Shown piece by piece: positions 1 through 7,404 of a DNA stretch of 19,463 nucleotides; the stretch's first letter is position 1, and each line of letters starts with the position of its first letter. The notes beneath the pieces are model-generated. The model was not told the DNA's origin. It did not search any database and was given only the letters and a program-made list of their open reading frames with translations. A program made the translations under genes and the position numbers. The DNA comes from Thermoflavifilum sp. (GTDB taxonomy: Bacteria; Bacteroidota; Bacteroidia; Chitinophagales; Chitinophagaceae): assembly GCA_019683625.1 (NCBI GenBank), contig JADGHY010000011.1:1-19463 (forward strand), read 5' to 3'.

Positions 1-879
1 CGAAAGAAATGTGTTATCGGTAATACTTAACCTGCTGCACTCTTCCATAAATATCCCTACCGTATTATGTTCGAAATGATTAAATCCTATTTTCGAATCA
101 TGGATCTCTTTCAGCAGCAATCCGTATGCATTTGCACCATAATTATGAATGAACCTGTTTTCCCGCATGGTAATATCATGTGAGTACATGACGGCAACAC
201 CTGCTCCATTCCATTGAAAAGTATTGTGGATATACTGATCTCGGTTGGAAAACATAAAATGCATGCCATAGCGAATGTTATTTCGGCTGATATTTTGTTC
301 AATATAACTATTGTTGGTAAATTCCAGGTAGATGCCATCCCGGTGATGAGTGATCAGATTATGCCTGAGCAATACACTGTCGCAATACCAGAGATGAATG
401 CCATTTGCCGCATTAAATTCATTTGTTCCTGACCCGTCAAATACACAATCTTGAATAGTGATGTGCTTGCTCTGATAGGCATAAATACCGAAATAGGATT
501 GAAACACGCTTACACGTACAATATCTATCTTTCTGGAATTTGTGATAGCAATGGCTGCACGGTCTTCCACATAACTCATTCCTGTATGCTGCATGATGAG
601 ATCCCGAATATGCACATCGTGTGTATGGATTTTCCAGAATCCTGTTTTACCTTGTCCATCCAATACGGCATTTTGCCCAATGATATATATGGGCTTGGCA
701 ATCACATAAGCACTATCTATCCGGAATGTACCTATCAACAAAAGCGTATCGTATGGCTTTGCCAGTTCCAGGGCTTTATCAATAGTCTGCACCTTACAGG
801 AAGCGCAAACCCGAATCTGTGCAGCCCTGCTGTTTCCTAACAGAAACATAAATAAGATCATGAGAAGACCATACTTCAT
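1..879 (-). CDS. nosD: NosD, periplasmic copper-site assembly protein (3' end beyond window)
   Basis: The frame is open from the ATG at 879 through base 1, giving 293 residues without a stop, so the C-terminus is missing (family members are usually over 400 residues). An N-terminal signal peptide is visible (MKYGLLMILFMFLLG, then NSRAAQ). The rest is a right-handed beta-helix of short repeats with many Asn, Gly and His turns, for example NGIHLWYCDSVLLRHN, DGIYLEFTNNSYI and RYGMHFMFSN. The GIYLE/GMHFMFSN pair is typical of NosD/CASH-domain proteins. NosD is the periplasmic partner of the NosFY ABC transporter and is needed to build the CuZ sulfide cluster of NosZ. It starts 11 bases after nosL, so it belongs to the same transcript; nosF and nosY are expected to the left of the window. 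Position and fold together make the call secure. Confidence 0.93.
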   Translation of the reverse strand, partial: MKYGLLMILFMFLLGNSRAAQIRVCASCKVQTIDKALELAKPYDTLLLIGTFRIDSAYVIAKPIYIIGQNAVLDGQGKTGFWKIHTHDVHIRDLIMQHTGMSYVEDRAAIAITNSRKIDIVRVSVFQSYFGIYAYQSKHITIQDCVFDGSGTNEFNAANGIHLWYCDSVLLRHNLITHHRDGIYLEFTNNSYIEQNISRNNIRYGMHFMFSNRDQYIHNTFQWNGAGVAVMYSHDITMRENRFIHNYGANAYGLLLKEIHDSKIGFNHFEHNTVGIFMEECSRLSITDNTFLS

Positions 880-890
880 CGCTGATATAT

Positions 891-1298
891 TTAAGGCAAT
901 GGGCATCTGACAATCTTCCCACCGAATTCTCTCCAGGCATTTTCTGCCGCTGCTTTAGTAGAAAAAGCTGCTATACCTTTTCCCATCGGACTGTGCAATT
1001 TGGCATCTTGTAACAGAAAAGCATCTTTTGCGGGGATGAGTTGTCCGGGTTGGTTAAAATCCACAAAATACACCCTGGCTACGGGTTCAGAAGTATGATG
1101 ATAAAATGCATCAAGGCATTCTGCTGCATCGAACTTGTAAACTTTTCCCTTTTTTGTGATGATCTCACCTCCAAAATGCTTATCCAATATGGTCATCCGG
1201 CATTCATCACAACTATCTAACCCATATCGGATAGGCTCAGGTTTTGTGTTGCATGCTGATGCCAGCAGGAAAATCATGAGCACATATAGATATTTCAT
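891..1298 (-). CDS. nosL: NosL copper chaperone lipoprotein
   Basis: This 135-residue protein begins MKYLYVLMIFLLASAC, a lipoprotein signal with the acceptor Cys at residue 16. It then carries DSCDECRMTI (Cys30, Cys33, Met35), the Cu(I)-binding region of NosL, and later YVDF and MGKGIAAFSTKAAAE, which match the NosL/ScoI-like fold. NosL delivers copper to apo-NosZ and here would be membrane anchored. The reading frame is open upstream to an ATG at 1328, but that start would overlap nosB and bury the signal peptide; ATG 1298 (or 1304) leaves a small gap after the nosB stop and puts the hydrophobic core at the terminus. No Shine-Dalgarno is visible, which is normal in Bacteroidota. It lies between nosB and nosD in one operon. 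Confidence 0.92.
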   Translation of the reverse strand: MKYLYVLMIFLLASACNTKPEPIRYGLDSCDECRMTILDKHFGGEIITKKGKVYKFDAAECLDAFYHHTSEPVARVYFVDFNQPGQLIPAKDAFLLQDAKLHSPMGKGIAAFSTKAAAENAWREFGGKIVRCPLP

Positions 1299-1311
1299 GA
1301 TCATGCTGCAT

Positions 1312-1986
1312 TTAAGAATGTGATACAACAGGTTTTTCTCTTGGGGTATCAGATCCAGCCGGCAAACGATAGTGTGGTTTTATGGCCGACGAGCGGCAAC
1401 ATAAATAAGCTGCAATACCCAGGATAATGGACAACATCATGCAAAGGGATGCCCAGTCGGGCAAAGAAATTGCCGTAAAATTCAGCAAGTGTTTAACTCC
1501 TACTAACGGTGGCTGATAAGCCATACCCGGCACTTTAATAGGCGCTTTAGGATCGAGATGATGACCATAATCATACTCCCATAGATAAAAATCATAGATA
1601 GCCACCGCACCGCATAAGGCATACAATATTGCCCATGACAGATAAGCCCATCTTTTTTTCATCAGGAAAGCTATAAATCCTAATGCGATGATGCCTGCCA
1701 ACACATAAGGGAAATAAGATAATTCCGGAACTGCATGCGGGTCAATATCTTTCATGCCCACATAATGATTCAGAATATTGATATTTTGCAAAGTATAGGC
1801 ATCATCGCCCGTGATTTGATGAATCCATATATACATCCGGATGCCTTGCGGATATTGCGGTGCATACAAGGTGATTTTCCACAAAGGGAAAAAATAAATC
1901 ATCACGGAGAAAAACACGGCCCCCAGCATCCATGCAGATGCTTTTTTCTTTCCGCTGAGAGCCGTGATAGATGGATGCGTTTGCAT
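1312..1986 (-). CDS. nosB: NosB-like four-helix membrane protein of clade II nos clusters
   Basis: This 224-residue membrane protein lies directly after nosZ. Four hydrophobic segments are visible at about residues 16-36, 91-110, 114-136 and 178-197. The large soluble loops contain LNHYVGMKDIDPHAVPE and a conserved-looking stretch EYDYGHHLDPKAPIKVPGM, rich in His and Asp, plus VGVKHLLNF. Clade II (atypical) nos operons characteristically have a membrane protein of unknown function, called nosB, right after nosZ, and both position and topology fit that. The His-rich loops could handle copper, but this is only inference. ATG 1986 is preferred because upstream codons to 2076 overlap nosZ; a GTG at 2010 is possible. 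Gaps are 28 bases from nosZ and 13 to nosL. The gene symbol rests on context more than on residue identity. Confidence 0.75.
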   Translation of the reverse strand: MQTHPSITALSGKKKASAWMLGAVFFSVMIYFFPLWKITLYAPQYPQGIRMYIWIHQITGDDAYTLQNINILNHYVGMKDIDPHAVPELSYFPYVLAGIIALGFIAFLMKKRWAYLSWAILYALCGAVAIYDFYLWEYDYGHHLDPKAPIKVPGMAYQPPLVGVKHLLNFTAISLPDWASLCMMLSIILGIAAYLCCRSSAIKPHYRLPAGSDTPREKPVVSHS

Positions 1987-2014
1987 GATTTGGAAGTTTT
2001 GATTGCTCACCCTT

Positions 2015-4003
2015 TTATTCTTTTCCCGTTGACCAGGAAAGGGCAACCTGCTCTGTCTGTGCCGACACCCGCACATATCCCTGCATTTCCTGATGCAATG
2101 CCGAGCAAAAATCTGTGCAATAGAACGGGAATACGCCCACTCGGTTGGGCACCCACTTCAATGTTTTTGTTTGCCCGGGCATTAACAGCAGTTCTGCATT
2201 ATGTTGATTTCCTTCCACAGCAAATCCATGGGCAGCATCCCAATCTTGTTCCAGATTGGTTACATGGAAATAGACAGTATCGCCCAGATGAATACCTTCA
2301 ATATTATCAGGAACAAAATGGCTTCTGATTTCGGTCATGTACACATCAATGCGTTTCCCGCTCCTTACCACTTTTGCTTCTTTCTCTGTTCGCGTGAGAT
2401 AAGGATGATGATTATTGGCCAGCTGATAAATTTTTTCAGACCTTGGCATTAAGATGCTGGCAGGAATGGCCTGTGCATAGTGAGGTTCGCCTACTGTCGG
2501 GAAATCCAGCAGGAGCTTCATTTTATCTCCTGAAATATCAAATAATTGGGCAGATTGAGATAATTCGGGACCTGTTGGCAAATAGCGGTCTTTTGTGATT
2601 TTGTTCAAGGCAACCAGATATTTGCCCCAAGGCTTGCGCGAGTCGCCCCCTGGTATCATCAAATGTCCCGGAGAATAAAAGGTTGGCTGACGATCTTCTA
2701 CCTGCCAGGTGCCTAATTTCCATTTCACAACTTCCGATGAAATGAAGAATGTGGTATATGCATTTCCCTTATCATCGAATTCGGTATGCAGAGGACCTAA
2801 ACCGCCACTCTTCACGATGCCAGCCAACACCGCATCAAATTTTAATACCGGAATACCGTTCACTTCACCATCAAATTGTTTCTGCTGAATAGCCTGCTGA
2901 ATGCGGTCAAAGCTGAAAACCGAAAGATCGGCATTTAATTTTCCATTGGCTACGATGTAATTACCGGAAGGATCTACATCCACGCCATGAGGAGATTTGG
3001 GAGCCGGTATCAGATAAACCAGTCCCGGACATTCCGACGGAATCAATACTTTCACCTCCTGATGCACAATGGAATGAGCCGTTTGGGTGCTGGTATCAAA
3101 CCGGTTATCATAATAGGTTCCCGGCATCACATGATATTTACCTTGCTTGAGATATTCTTCTGCTTTTTTCCAGTTGATGGCAGCCACAAAATCTTTATCC
3201 CGCTGCGAAGCATTTACTTCCAGTAAAGTATGGGCTTGCTCCGTATTGTAACAGGTAAAAAATACCCAATCCTTTGATTTACCTTTTCCGGCATGTGCCA
3301 GATCGTAATCAAAGCCGGGCATCATCACCTGAAATGAGAGGTCCATATTCCCATCCGGGGCCACTTTGATAAAGGACAGTACGCCCTTGAAATTTTGTGC
3401 GTATGAATCAATAGGTACATCTTTCTGTGGAATAGGTACACTGAAGCGGGTGCCTGCCACCACATATTCGGTATTTTCCGTAACAAAAGGCGAACTGTGA
3501 TTGCCTGCACTGTTGGGAATTTCAAGGGTTTCAACTGTTTCAAATGTTTTCAGGTCAATTCTTGCCACACGAGGGGTATTGTTGGCATTAATGAACAGCC
3601 ATTTGCCATCGGGAATACCATTGGTTTGGGAGAGCTCAGGATGATGGGCATCGTCCCAGGGAATAAATCCAAATGAAGTCATCAACAGTGGTTTGGTTTC
3701 TTCACTGTAGCCATAACCGTTTTCCGGATTCTGGGAGAAGACAGGAATAATTTTGAACAACCGGCCTGAGGGAAGTCCGTACACGCTTACCTGCCCGTTG
3801 TATCCACCGGAAAGGAAGGCGTAAAATTCATCGTATTTACCCGGCGCTACATATACGCGTTGTGCGGCTTCCTGCGCCTGAATAGCACCACCCGATGAAT
3901 CATTGGCGTGGCATGAGGCAAGCAGCAAACCTGTGACGGCGATTATTCCGAAGGCTATCGGAATGCTTTGCCTTCTTTGAGCAGAAAAAGATATCGGTTT
4001 CAT
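2015..4003 (-). CDS. nosZ: Nitrous oxide reductase NosZ, clade II, lipoprotein-type signal
   Basis: NosZ reduces N2O to N2. The 662-residue protein has a seven-bladed propeller followed by a cupredoxin domain. All seven CuZ histidines can be placed by motif: His120 and His121 (DDAHHPE), His169 (GNHSSP), His339 (KSPHGVDV), His406 (GPLHTEFD), His447 (SPGHLM) and His508 (GEPHYAQ). The CuA ligands are His592 (AAHGF), Cys629, Cys633, His637 and Met640 in CTDFCSALHQEM. The N-terminus has a hydrophobic stretch ending LLLASC, a lipobox with Cys31, and no twin-arginine SRRxFLK motif, so it is Sec exported as in clade II, and apparently lipid anchored. It lies 12 bases after the cytochrome gene and is followed by nosB, nosL and nosD. 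All copper ligands are present, so it should be active. Confidence 0.98.
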   Translation of the reverse strand: MKPISFSAQRRQSIPIAFGIIAVTGLLLASCHANDSSGGAIQAQEAAQRVYVAPGKYDEFYAFLSGGYNGQVSVYGLPSGRLFKIIPVFSQNPENGYGYSEETKPLLMTSFGFIPWDDAHHPELSQTNGIPDGKWLFINANNTPRVARIDLKTFETVETLEIPNSAGNHSSPFVTENTEYVVAGTRFSVPIPQKDVPIDSYAQNFKGVLSFIKVAPDGNMDLSFQVMMPGFDYDLAHAGKGKSKDWVFFTCYNTEQAHTLLEVNASQRDKDFVAAINWKKAEEYLKQGKYHVMPGTYYDNRFDTSTQTAHSIVHQEVKVLIPSECPGLVYLIPAPKSPHGVDVDPSGNYIVANGKLNADLSVFSFDRIQQAIQQKQFDGEVNGIPVLKFDAVLAGIVKSGGLGPLHTEFDDKGNAYTTFFISSEVVKWKLGTWQVEDRQPTFYSPGHLMIPGGDSRKPWGKYLVALNKITKDRYLPTGPELSQSAQLFDISGDKMKLLLDFPTVGEPHYAQAIPASILMPRSEKIYQLANNHHPYLTRTEKEAKVVRSGKRIDVYMTEIRSHFVPDNIEGIHLGDTVYFHVTNLEQDWDAAHGFAVEGNQHNAELLLMPGQTKTLKWVPNRVGVFPFYCTDFCSALHQEMQGYVRVSAQTEQVALSWSTGKE

Positions 4004-4015
4004 TTTTCAACAATT

Positions 4016-4504
4016 TTATTGGGATGAAGAACTATCATCTACAGCACGGAGATATTCCAATAGCGCACGTGCATCCTCTTCACTGAGATGAAGATTGGCC
4101 ATTACTGCACCGTTGCTTTCACTCACCAGCTGCTTGGCTATTGGATCCTGCTGAATCATCACATCGGGATTAAGGATCATGTTCATAATCCACTCCGGTG
4201 CTTGTCTTTTGGTAACACCCTTCAATGCCGGGCCAATATAGCGGCTGTCGAGCCGATGGCAGGCCGTGCATTTTTCATTAAAAATGGCCTCACCTTTTTT
4301 TACCAATTCAGGTTGAATCGCACCCAGCTGAACAGATTGAATCGGACCCACGCCTTTGTCGTCGAGCGGATTGGTCGGTGCCGATGCAGTGGAAATAGCC
4401 GAGGATGACTCTTCTGCCTGCCGGCCCTTTTGGGAAGAAGAATTGCAAGCCACGAAACCAAACCCAATGATCAGGAATAAAAGAGTGTTTAATCCTTTTT
4501 TCAT
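4016..4504 (-). CDS. Monohaem cytochrome c lipoprotein, likely electron donor to NosZ
   Basis: This 162-residue protein starts MKKGLNTLLFLIIGFGFVAC, a signal peptide with a probable lipidated Cys20, followed by a Ser/Ala/Pro-rich linker of about 45 residues. A single haem c site, CTACH, is at residues 79-83 (NEKCTACHRLDSRYIGPALKGV), and Met135 (GAVMANLHLSEEDARALLEYL) is the likely sixth ligand. This is a class I cytochrome c fold. As the first gene of the nos operon, 12 bases ahead of nosZ, it most likely passes electrons to the NosZ CuA site. Comparable cytochromes accompany clade II nos genes. The long linker would let an anchored haem domain reach NosZ. A longer reading start at 4549 would place 15 residues before the signal and overlap the predicted promoter, so ATG 4504 is preferred. 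Confidence 0.9.
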   Translation of the reverse strand: MKKGLNTLLFLIIGFGFVACNSSSQKGRQAEESSSAISTASAPTNPLDDKGVGPIQSVQLGAIQPELVKKGEAIFNEKCTACHRLDSRYIGPALKGVTKRQAPEWIMNMILNPDVMIQQDPIAKQLVSESNGAVMANLHLSEEDARALLEYLRAVDDSSSSQ

Positions 4505-4536
4505 GATGTGACAGATTTTAATGTGAATGAACAAGG

Positions 4537-4544
4537 CAAAACTA
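4537..4544 (-). promoter_or_regulatory. Predicted -7 element of the nos operon promoter
   Basis: TAGTTTTG matches the Bacteroidota -7 consensus TAnnTTTG exactly. Transcription would start near 4532, giving a leader of about 28 bases to the cytochrome ATG. No TTTG -33 element lies about 20 bases further upstream, which fits an activator-dependent promoter; the inverted repeats at 4566-4604 are placed accordingly. Confidence 0.55.
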
Positions 4545-4565
4545 TGCACGAGGCTTTTCGATATT

Positions 4566-4581
4566 GATGATAAATGTCATC
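4566..4581 (-). promoter_or_regulatory. CRP/FNR-family-like operator, proximal copy
   Basis: The inverted repeat GATGA-N6-TCATC has the half-site spacing of CRP/FNR superfamily sites (compare TGTGA-N6-TCACA). Its centre, 4573.5, lies about 41 bases upstream of the predicted start near 4532, the classical class II activator position. Binding by a regulator is inferred. Confidence 0.5.
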
Positions 4582-4588
4582 CTTGCCT

Positions 4589-4604
4589 GATGATTTTGGT
4601 CATC
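4589..4604 (-). promoter_or_regulatory. CRP/FNR-family-like operator, distal copy
   Basis: This is a second copy of GATGA-N6-TCATC with identical arms and an unrelated 6-base spacer. It is centred 23 bases (about two helical turns) upstream of the first copy, around -64 of the predicted nos start. Identical arms with different spacers argue for selection on the half-sites. Confidence 0.5.
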
Positions 4605-4612
4605 TTTCCGGG

Positions 4613-4646
4613 AAATAAAAAACCCGCCTGATAGATGAGGCGGGTT
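4613..4646 (-). terminator. Intrinsic terminator after fusA
   Basis: On the minus strand, AACCCGCCT and AGGCGGGTT form a 9-base-pair GC-rich stem around an 8-base loop. The stem runs into a run of six T, 25 bases past the fusA stop. The plus strand lacks a T-run, so termination is one-directional. It insulates the str operon from the nos promoter just downstream. Confidence 0.88.
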
Positions 4647-4671
4647 ATGAAAAATGAAATGCGTATTTGCG

Positions 4672-6819
4672 TTATTCAACACTCACCTTGCCCTTGGCTT
4701 TGGCAATGACTTCTTCAGCTATATTGGCCGGAGCAGGAGCATAATGGCTGAATTCCATGGTGGATGTTGCCCGGCCCGAGGTAAGAGAGCGAAGCTGAGT
4801 CACATAACCAAACATTTCACTCAAAGGCACTTTAGCTTTGATGACCTGCGCATTGTTACGGCTATCCATTCCTTCCAGGATGCCCCTGCGTCGGTTCAGA
4901 TCTCCGGTTACATCACCCATGTATTGATCGGGTGTAATCACTTCCACTTTCATGATGGGTTCCAGGAGAATGGGTTTGGCTTTTTTGCCAGCCTCACGGA
5001 ATCCGCTACGGGCGCAGAGTTCGAACGACATGGAGTCGGAATCCACTTCATGGTAGCTACCATCGTATATCCTCACTTTCATGTTATCTACGGGATAACC
5101 GGCCAATACACCCGTTTCCATGGCTGATTCAAATCCTTTCTGAATAGCAGGAATGTATTCTTTTGGAATGGCTCCGCCGAAGATGTCGTTGACGAACTGA
5201 AAATGTTGACCCGGATTGTTTTTCAGCCAGTCTTCATCGGCCGGACCCAGTTCAAATACAATGTCGGCATATTTACCGCGACCACCGGTTTGCTTTTTCA
5301 GGATTTCGCGATGCTGAACGGTTGTGGTAAAGGCTTCCTTATAGGCTACCTGTGGAGCACCCTGATTTACCTCCACCTTAAATTCCCGCCGCATGCGATC
5401 CAGGATAATTTCCAGATGCAATTCGCCCATTCCCTGCAGGATGGTTTGTCCGGTTTCTTCATCGGTTTTCACCCGCAGCGTGGGATCTTCTTCCATCAGC
5501 TTGGCCAGGGCCATACTCATCTTATCTACATCGGCTTGAGCCTTGGGTTCAATAGCCACAGCAATCACAGGTTCAGGAATGAACATGCTTTCCAACACAA
5601 TCGGATGCTCGGGATCGCTGAGGGTATCACCCGTTTTGATATCTTTGAAACCCACGGCTGCACCGATATCACCTGCCTCAATGAATTCGATGGGATTTTG
5701 TTTATTGGCAAACATTTGCAGGATGCGGCTGATGCGTTCATTGCGGCCTGTGCGGTTGTTGAGCACATAAGATCCGGCATCCAGATGACCCGAATAGCAG
5801 CGGAAATAAGCCAGCCGGCCTACGAAAGGATCGGTCATGATTTTAAAGGCAAGTGCTGCGAAAGGTTCTTTAGGATCTGTCTTGCGCACCACTTCTTCAC
5901 CGGTTCTGGGATCTACACCTTTTACGGCTGCAATGTCGATAGGACTTGGCAAATACCGTACTACAGCATCTAAGAGGGTTTGCACACCTTTATTTTTAAA
6001 GGCACTGCCACAAAGCATGGGCACAATACTCATATCAATAGTGGCTTTGCGCAGCACGGCGTAGATTTCATCGTTGGTGATGGAATGCGGATCCTCGAAG
6101 TATTTTTCCATCAACTTCTCATCATACTCGGCCACCGTCTCAATTAAATGATTGCGCCATTCTTCCACTTCTTCTTTCATATCGTCGGGGATAGGCACAA
6201 TCTGGTAGGTCATCCCAAGTGTGGCTTCATCCCAGATGATACCTTTCATTTCTACCAAATCCACGATCCCCTTGAAATGATCTTCGGCTCCGATGGGCAG
6301 TTGCAGGGGAACAGATTTTGCGCCCAACATTTCGCGCACCTGCCTGACCACATTCAGGAAATCGGCGCCAGCCCGATCCATTTTATTGACAAAACCAATG
6401 CGGGGCACATGATAGCGATTGGCCTGGCGCCACACAGTTTCACTCTGAGGCTCCACGCCATCTACGGCCGAGAATAAGGCCACCAGCCCGTCGAGCACCC
6501 GCATGGAGCGCTCTACCTCAACGGTAAAGTCAACGTGGCCGGGCGTATCAATGATGTTAAATTTATATTGTTTGGTTTCCGGAATGGCCTGGCCCTGCAC
6601 GGTGGGGAATTTCCAATAACAGGTAACCGATGCGGAGGTGATGGTGATGCCCCGCTCTTTTTCCTGCTCCATCCAGTCGGTCGTAGCTGCACCCTCGTGC
6701 ACCTCACCAATTTTATGGGTCATGCCCGTATAGTAAAGGATGCGTTCTGTTGTAGTGGTCTTGCCCGCATCAATATGAGCCGCAATCCCAAAGTTGCGTT
6801 GAAGTTTCAAATCTGCCAT
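4672..6819 (-). CDS. fusA: Translation elongation factor EF-G
   Basis: EF-G is the GTPase that drives ribosomal translocation and, with RRF, ribosome recycling. The 715-residue protein shows the P-loop AHIDAGKT at 14-21, the switch region RGITITSA, G3 DTPGHVDF at 91-98 and G4 NKMD at 145-148. It also has domain IV/V motifs such as GRGKYAD, SYHEVDSDSMSFELCA and EPIMKVEV. ATG 6819 gives the usual MADLKLQRNFGIAAH start; a TTG two codons earlier is not needed. It is third in the rpsL-rpsG-fusA order of the str operon. The 86-base gap to rpsG holds a possible attenuator. In many Bacteroidota rpsJ follows fusA, but here a terminator and the nos operon do. The canonical str position supports this being the main EF-G. 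Confidence 0.98.
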   Translation of the reverse strand: MADLKLQRNFGIAAHIDAGKTTTTERILYYTGMTHKIGEVHEGAATTDWMEQEKERGITITSASVTCYWKFPTVQGQAIPETKQYKFNIIDTPGHVDFTVEVERSMRVLDGLVALFSAVDGVEPQSETVWRQANRYHVPRIGFVNKMDRAGADFLNVVRQVREMLGAKSVPLQLPIGAEDHFKGIVDLVEMKGIIWDEATLGMTYQIVPIPDDMKEEVEEWRNHLIETVAEYDEKLMEKYFEDPHSITNDEIYAVLRKATIDMSIVPMLCGSAFKNKGVQTLLDAVVRYLPSPIDIAAVKGVDPRTGEEVVRKTDPKEPFAALAFKIMTDPFVGRLAYFRCYSGHLDAGSYVLNNRTGRNERISRILQMFANKQNPIEFIEAGDIGAAVGFKDIKTGDTLSDPEHPIVLESMFIPEPVIAVAIEPKAQADVDKMSMALAKLMEEDPTLRVKTDEETGQTILQGMGELHLEIILDRMRREFKVEVNQGAPQVAYKEAFTTTVQHREILKKQTGGRGKYADIVFELGPADEDWLKNNPGQHFQFVNDIFGGAIPKEYIPAIQKGFESAMETGVLAGYPVDNMKVRIYDGSYHEVDSDSMSFELCARSGFREAGKKAKPILLEPIMKVEVITPDQYMGDVTGDLNRRRGILEGMDSRNNAQVIKAKVPLSEMFGYVTQLRSLTSGRATSTMEFSHYAPAPANIAEEVIAKAKGKVSVE

Positions 6820-6868
6820 AAGCAATCAACTAAAAATGATATTAATACAAAGCGCTGTATGCTTGAAA

Positions 6869-6889
6869 ACAGCCTTAAGTACAGGCTGT
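6869..6889 (-). terminator. Attenuator-like hairpin between rpsG and fusA
   Basis: ACAGCCT and AGGCTGT form a perfect 7-base-pair stem around a 7-base loop, followed on the minus strand by only four T. It lies 17 bases past the rpsG stop in the 86-base gap before fusA. It could be a weak terminator, an RNA-processing site, or an mRNA-stability element that sets fusA level relative to the ribosomal proteins. Confidence 0.4.
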
Positions 6890-6905
6890 GTCTGTTTTAA
6901 TTTCT

Positions 6906-7373
6906 TTAAATCCGGAAATGGGAGAAGGCTTTGTTGGCTTCTGCCATGCGATGCGTATCCTCTTTCTTCTTAAAGGCACCACCTTCGCCTTTGCTTGCCG
7001 CAATGATTTCTGCAGCCAGTTTTTCGGCCATGCTTTTCCCATGGCGTTCTTTGGCGTAGCTAATCAGCCATTTCATGCTGAGTGAAATCTTGCGGTCGGG
7101 CCTAACTTCAGTGGGGATCTGAAAGGTTGCACCGCCAATTCTGCGGCTTCTCACCTCAATGGCTGGCATCACATTGCTCAGCGCACGTTTCCACACTTCA
7201 TATCCATCCTCTCCGGTTTGCTGGGTGACCAGGTCAATGGCCTGGTAAAAAATTTTGGAAGCCAGGCTCTTCTTCCCCCGACGAAGAATATTATTGATAA
7301 AGCGGGTAACCATTTCGTCCTGAAACCGGGGATCAGGCTGCAAGGGACGTTTTTTAGCAGCTTGTTTTCTCAT
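6906..7373 (-). CDS. rpsG: 30S ribosomal protein S7
   Basis: S7 nucleates assembly of the 3' major domain of 16S rRNA and touches the E-site tRNA. The 155-residue protein has the normal family length. It has the basic N-terminus MRKQAAKKRPLQPDPRF, then VTRFINNILRRGKKSLA, the beta-hairpin region EVRSRRIGGATFQIPTEVR, and the C-terminal part LAAEIIAASKGEGGAFKKKEDTHRMAEANKAFSHFR cut at the usual point. It follows rpsL after 31 bases and precedes fusA, the standard str order. In other bacteria S7 can repress the str mRNA by binding between the first two genes; no such structure was checked here beyond noting the short spacer. Confidence 0.98.
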   Translation of the reverse strand: MRKQAAKKRPLQPDPRFQDEMVTRFINNILRRGKKSLASKIFYQAIDLVTQQTGEDGYEVWKRALSNVMPAIEVRSRRIGGATFQIPTEVRPDRKISLSMKWLISYAKERHGKSMAEKLAAEIIAASKGEGGAFKKKEDTHRMAEANKAFSHFRI

Positions 7374-7404
7374 GGATTGAAATTTCTATGATATTGAAGT
7401 TGAA

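Noticed and set aside
451..840. 129-codon plus-strand frame at the left end
   Set aside because: It is the shadow of nosD, whose minus-strand frame is open with a signal peptide and beta-helix repeats.
1735..2328. 197-codon plus-strand frame across nosB and nosZ
   Set aside because: It overlaps two well-supported genes on the other strand and resembles no protein family.
2015..4003. Tat signal on NosZ from the Arg-Arg at residues 10-11
   Set aside because: The context QRRQSIP lacks the SRRxFLK pattern, and the hydrophobic core leads into a lipobox, so Sec export is more likely.
4654..5973. Long plus-strand open frames opposite fusA (157 and 256 codons)
   Set aside because: They are antisense to a perfectly conserved EF-G, their translations are rich in His, Phe and Cys as expected for shadow frames, and no promoter precedes them.
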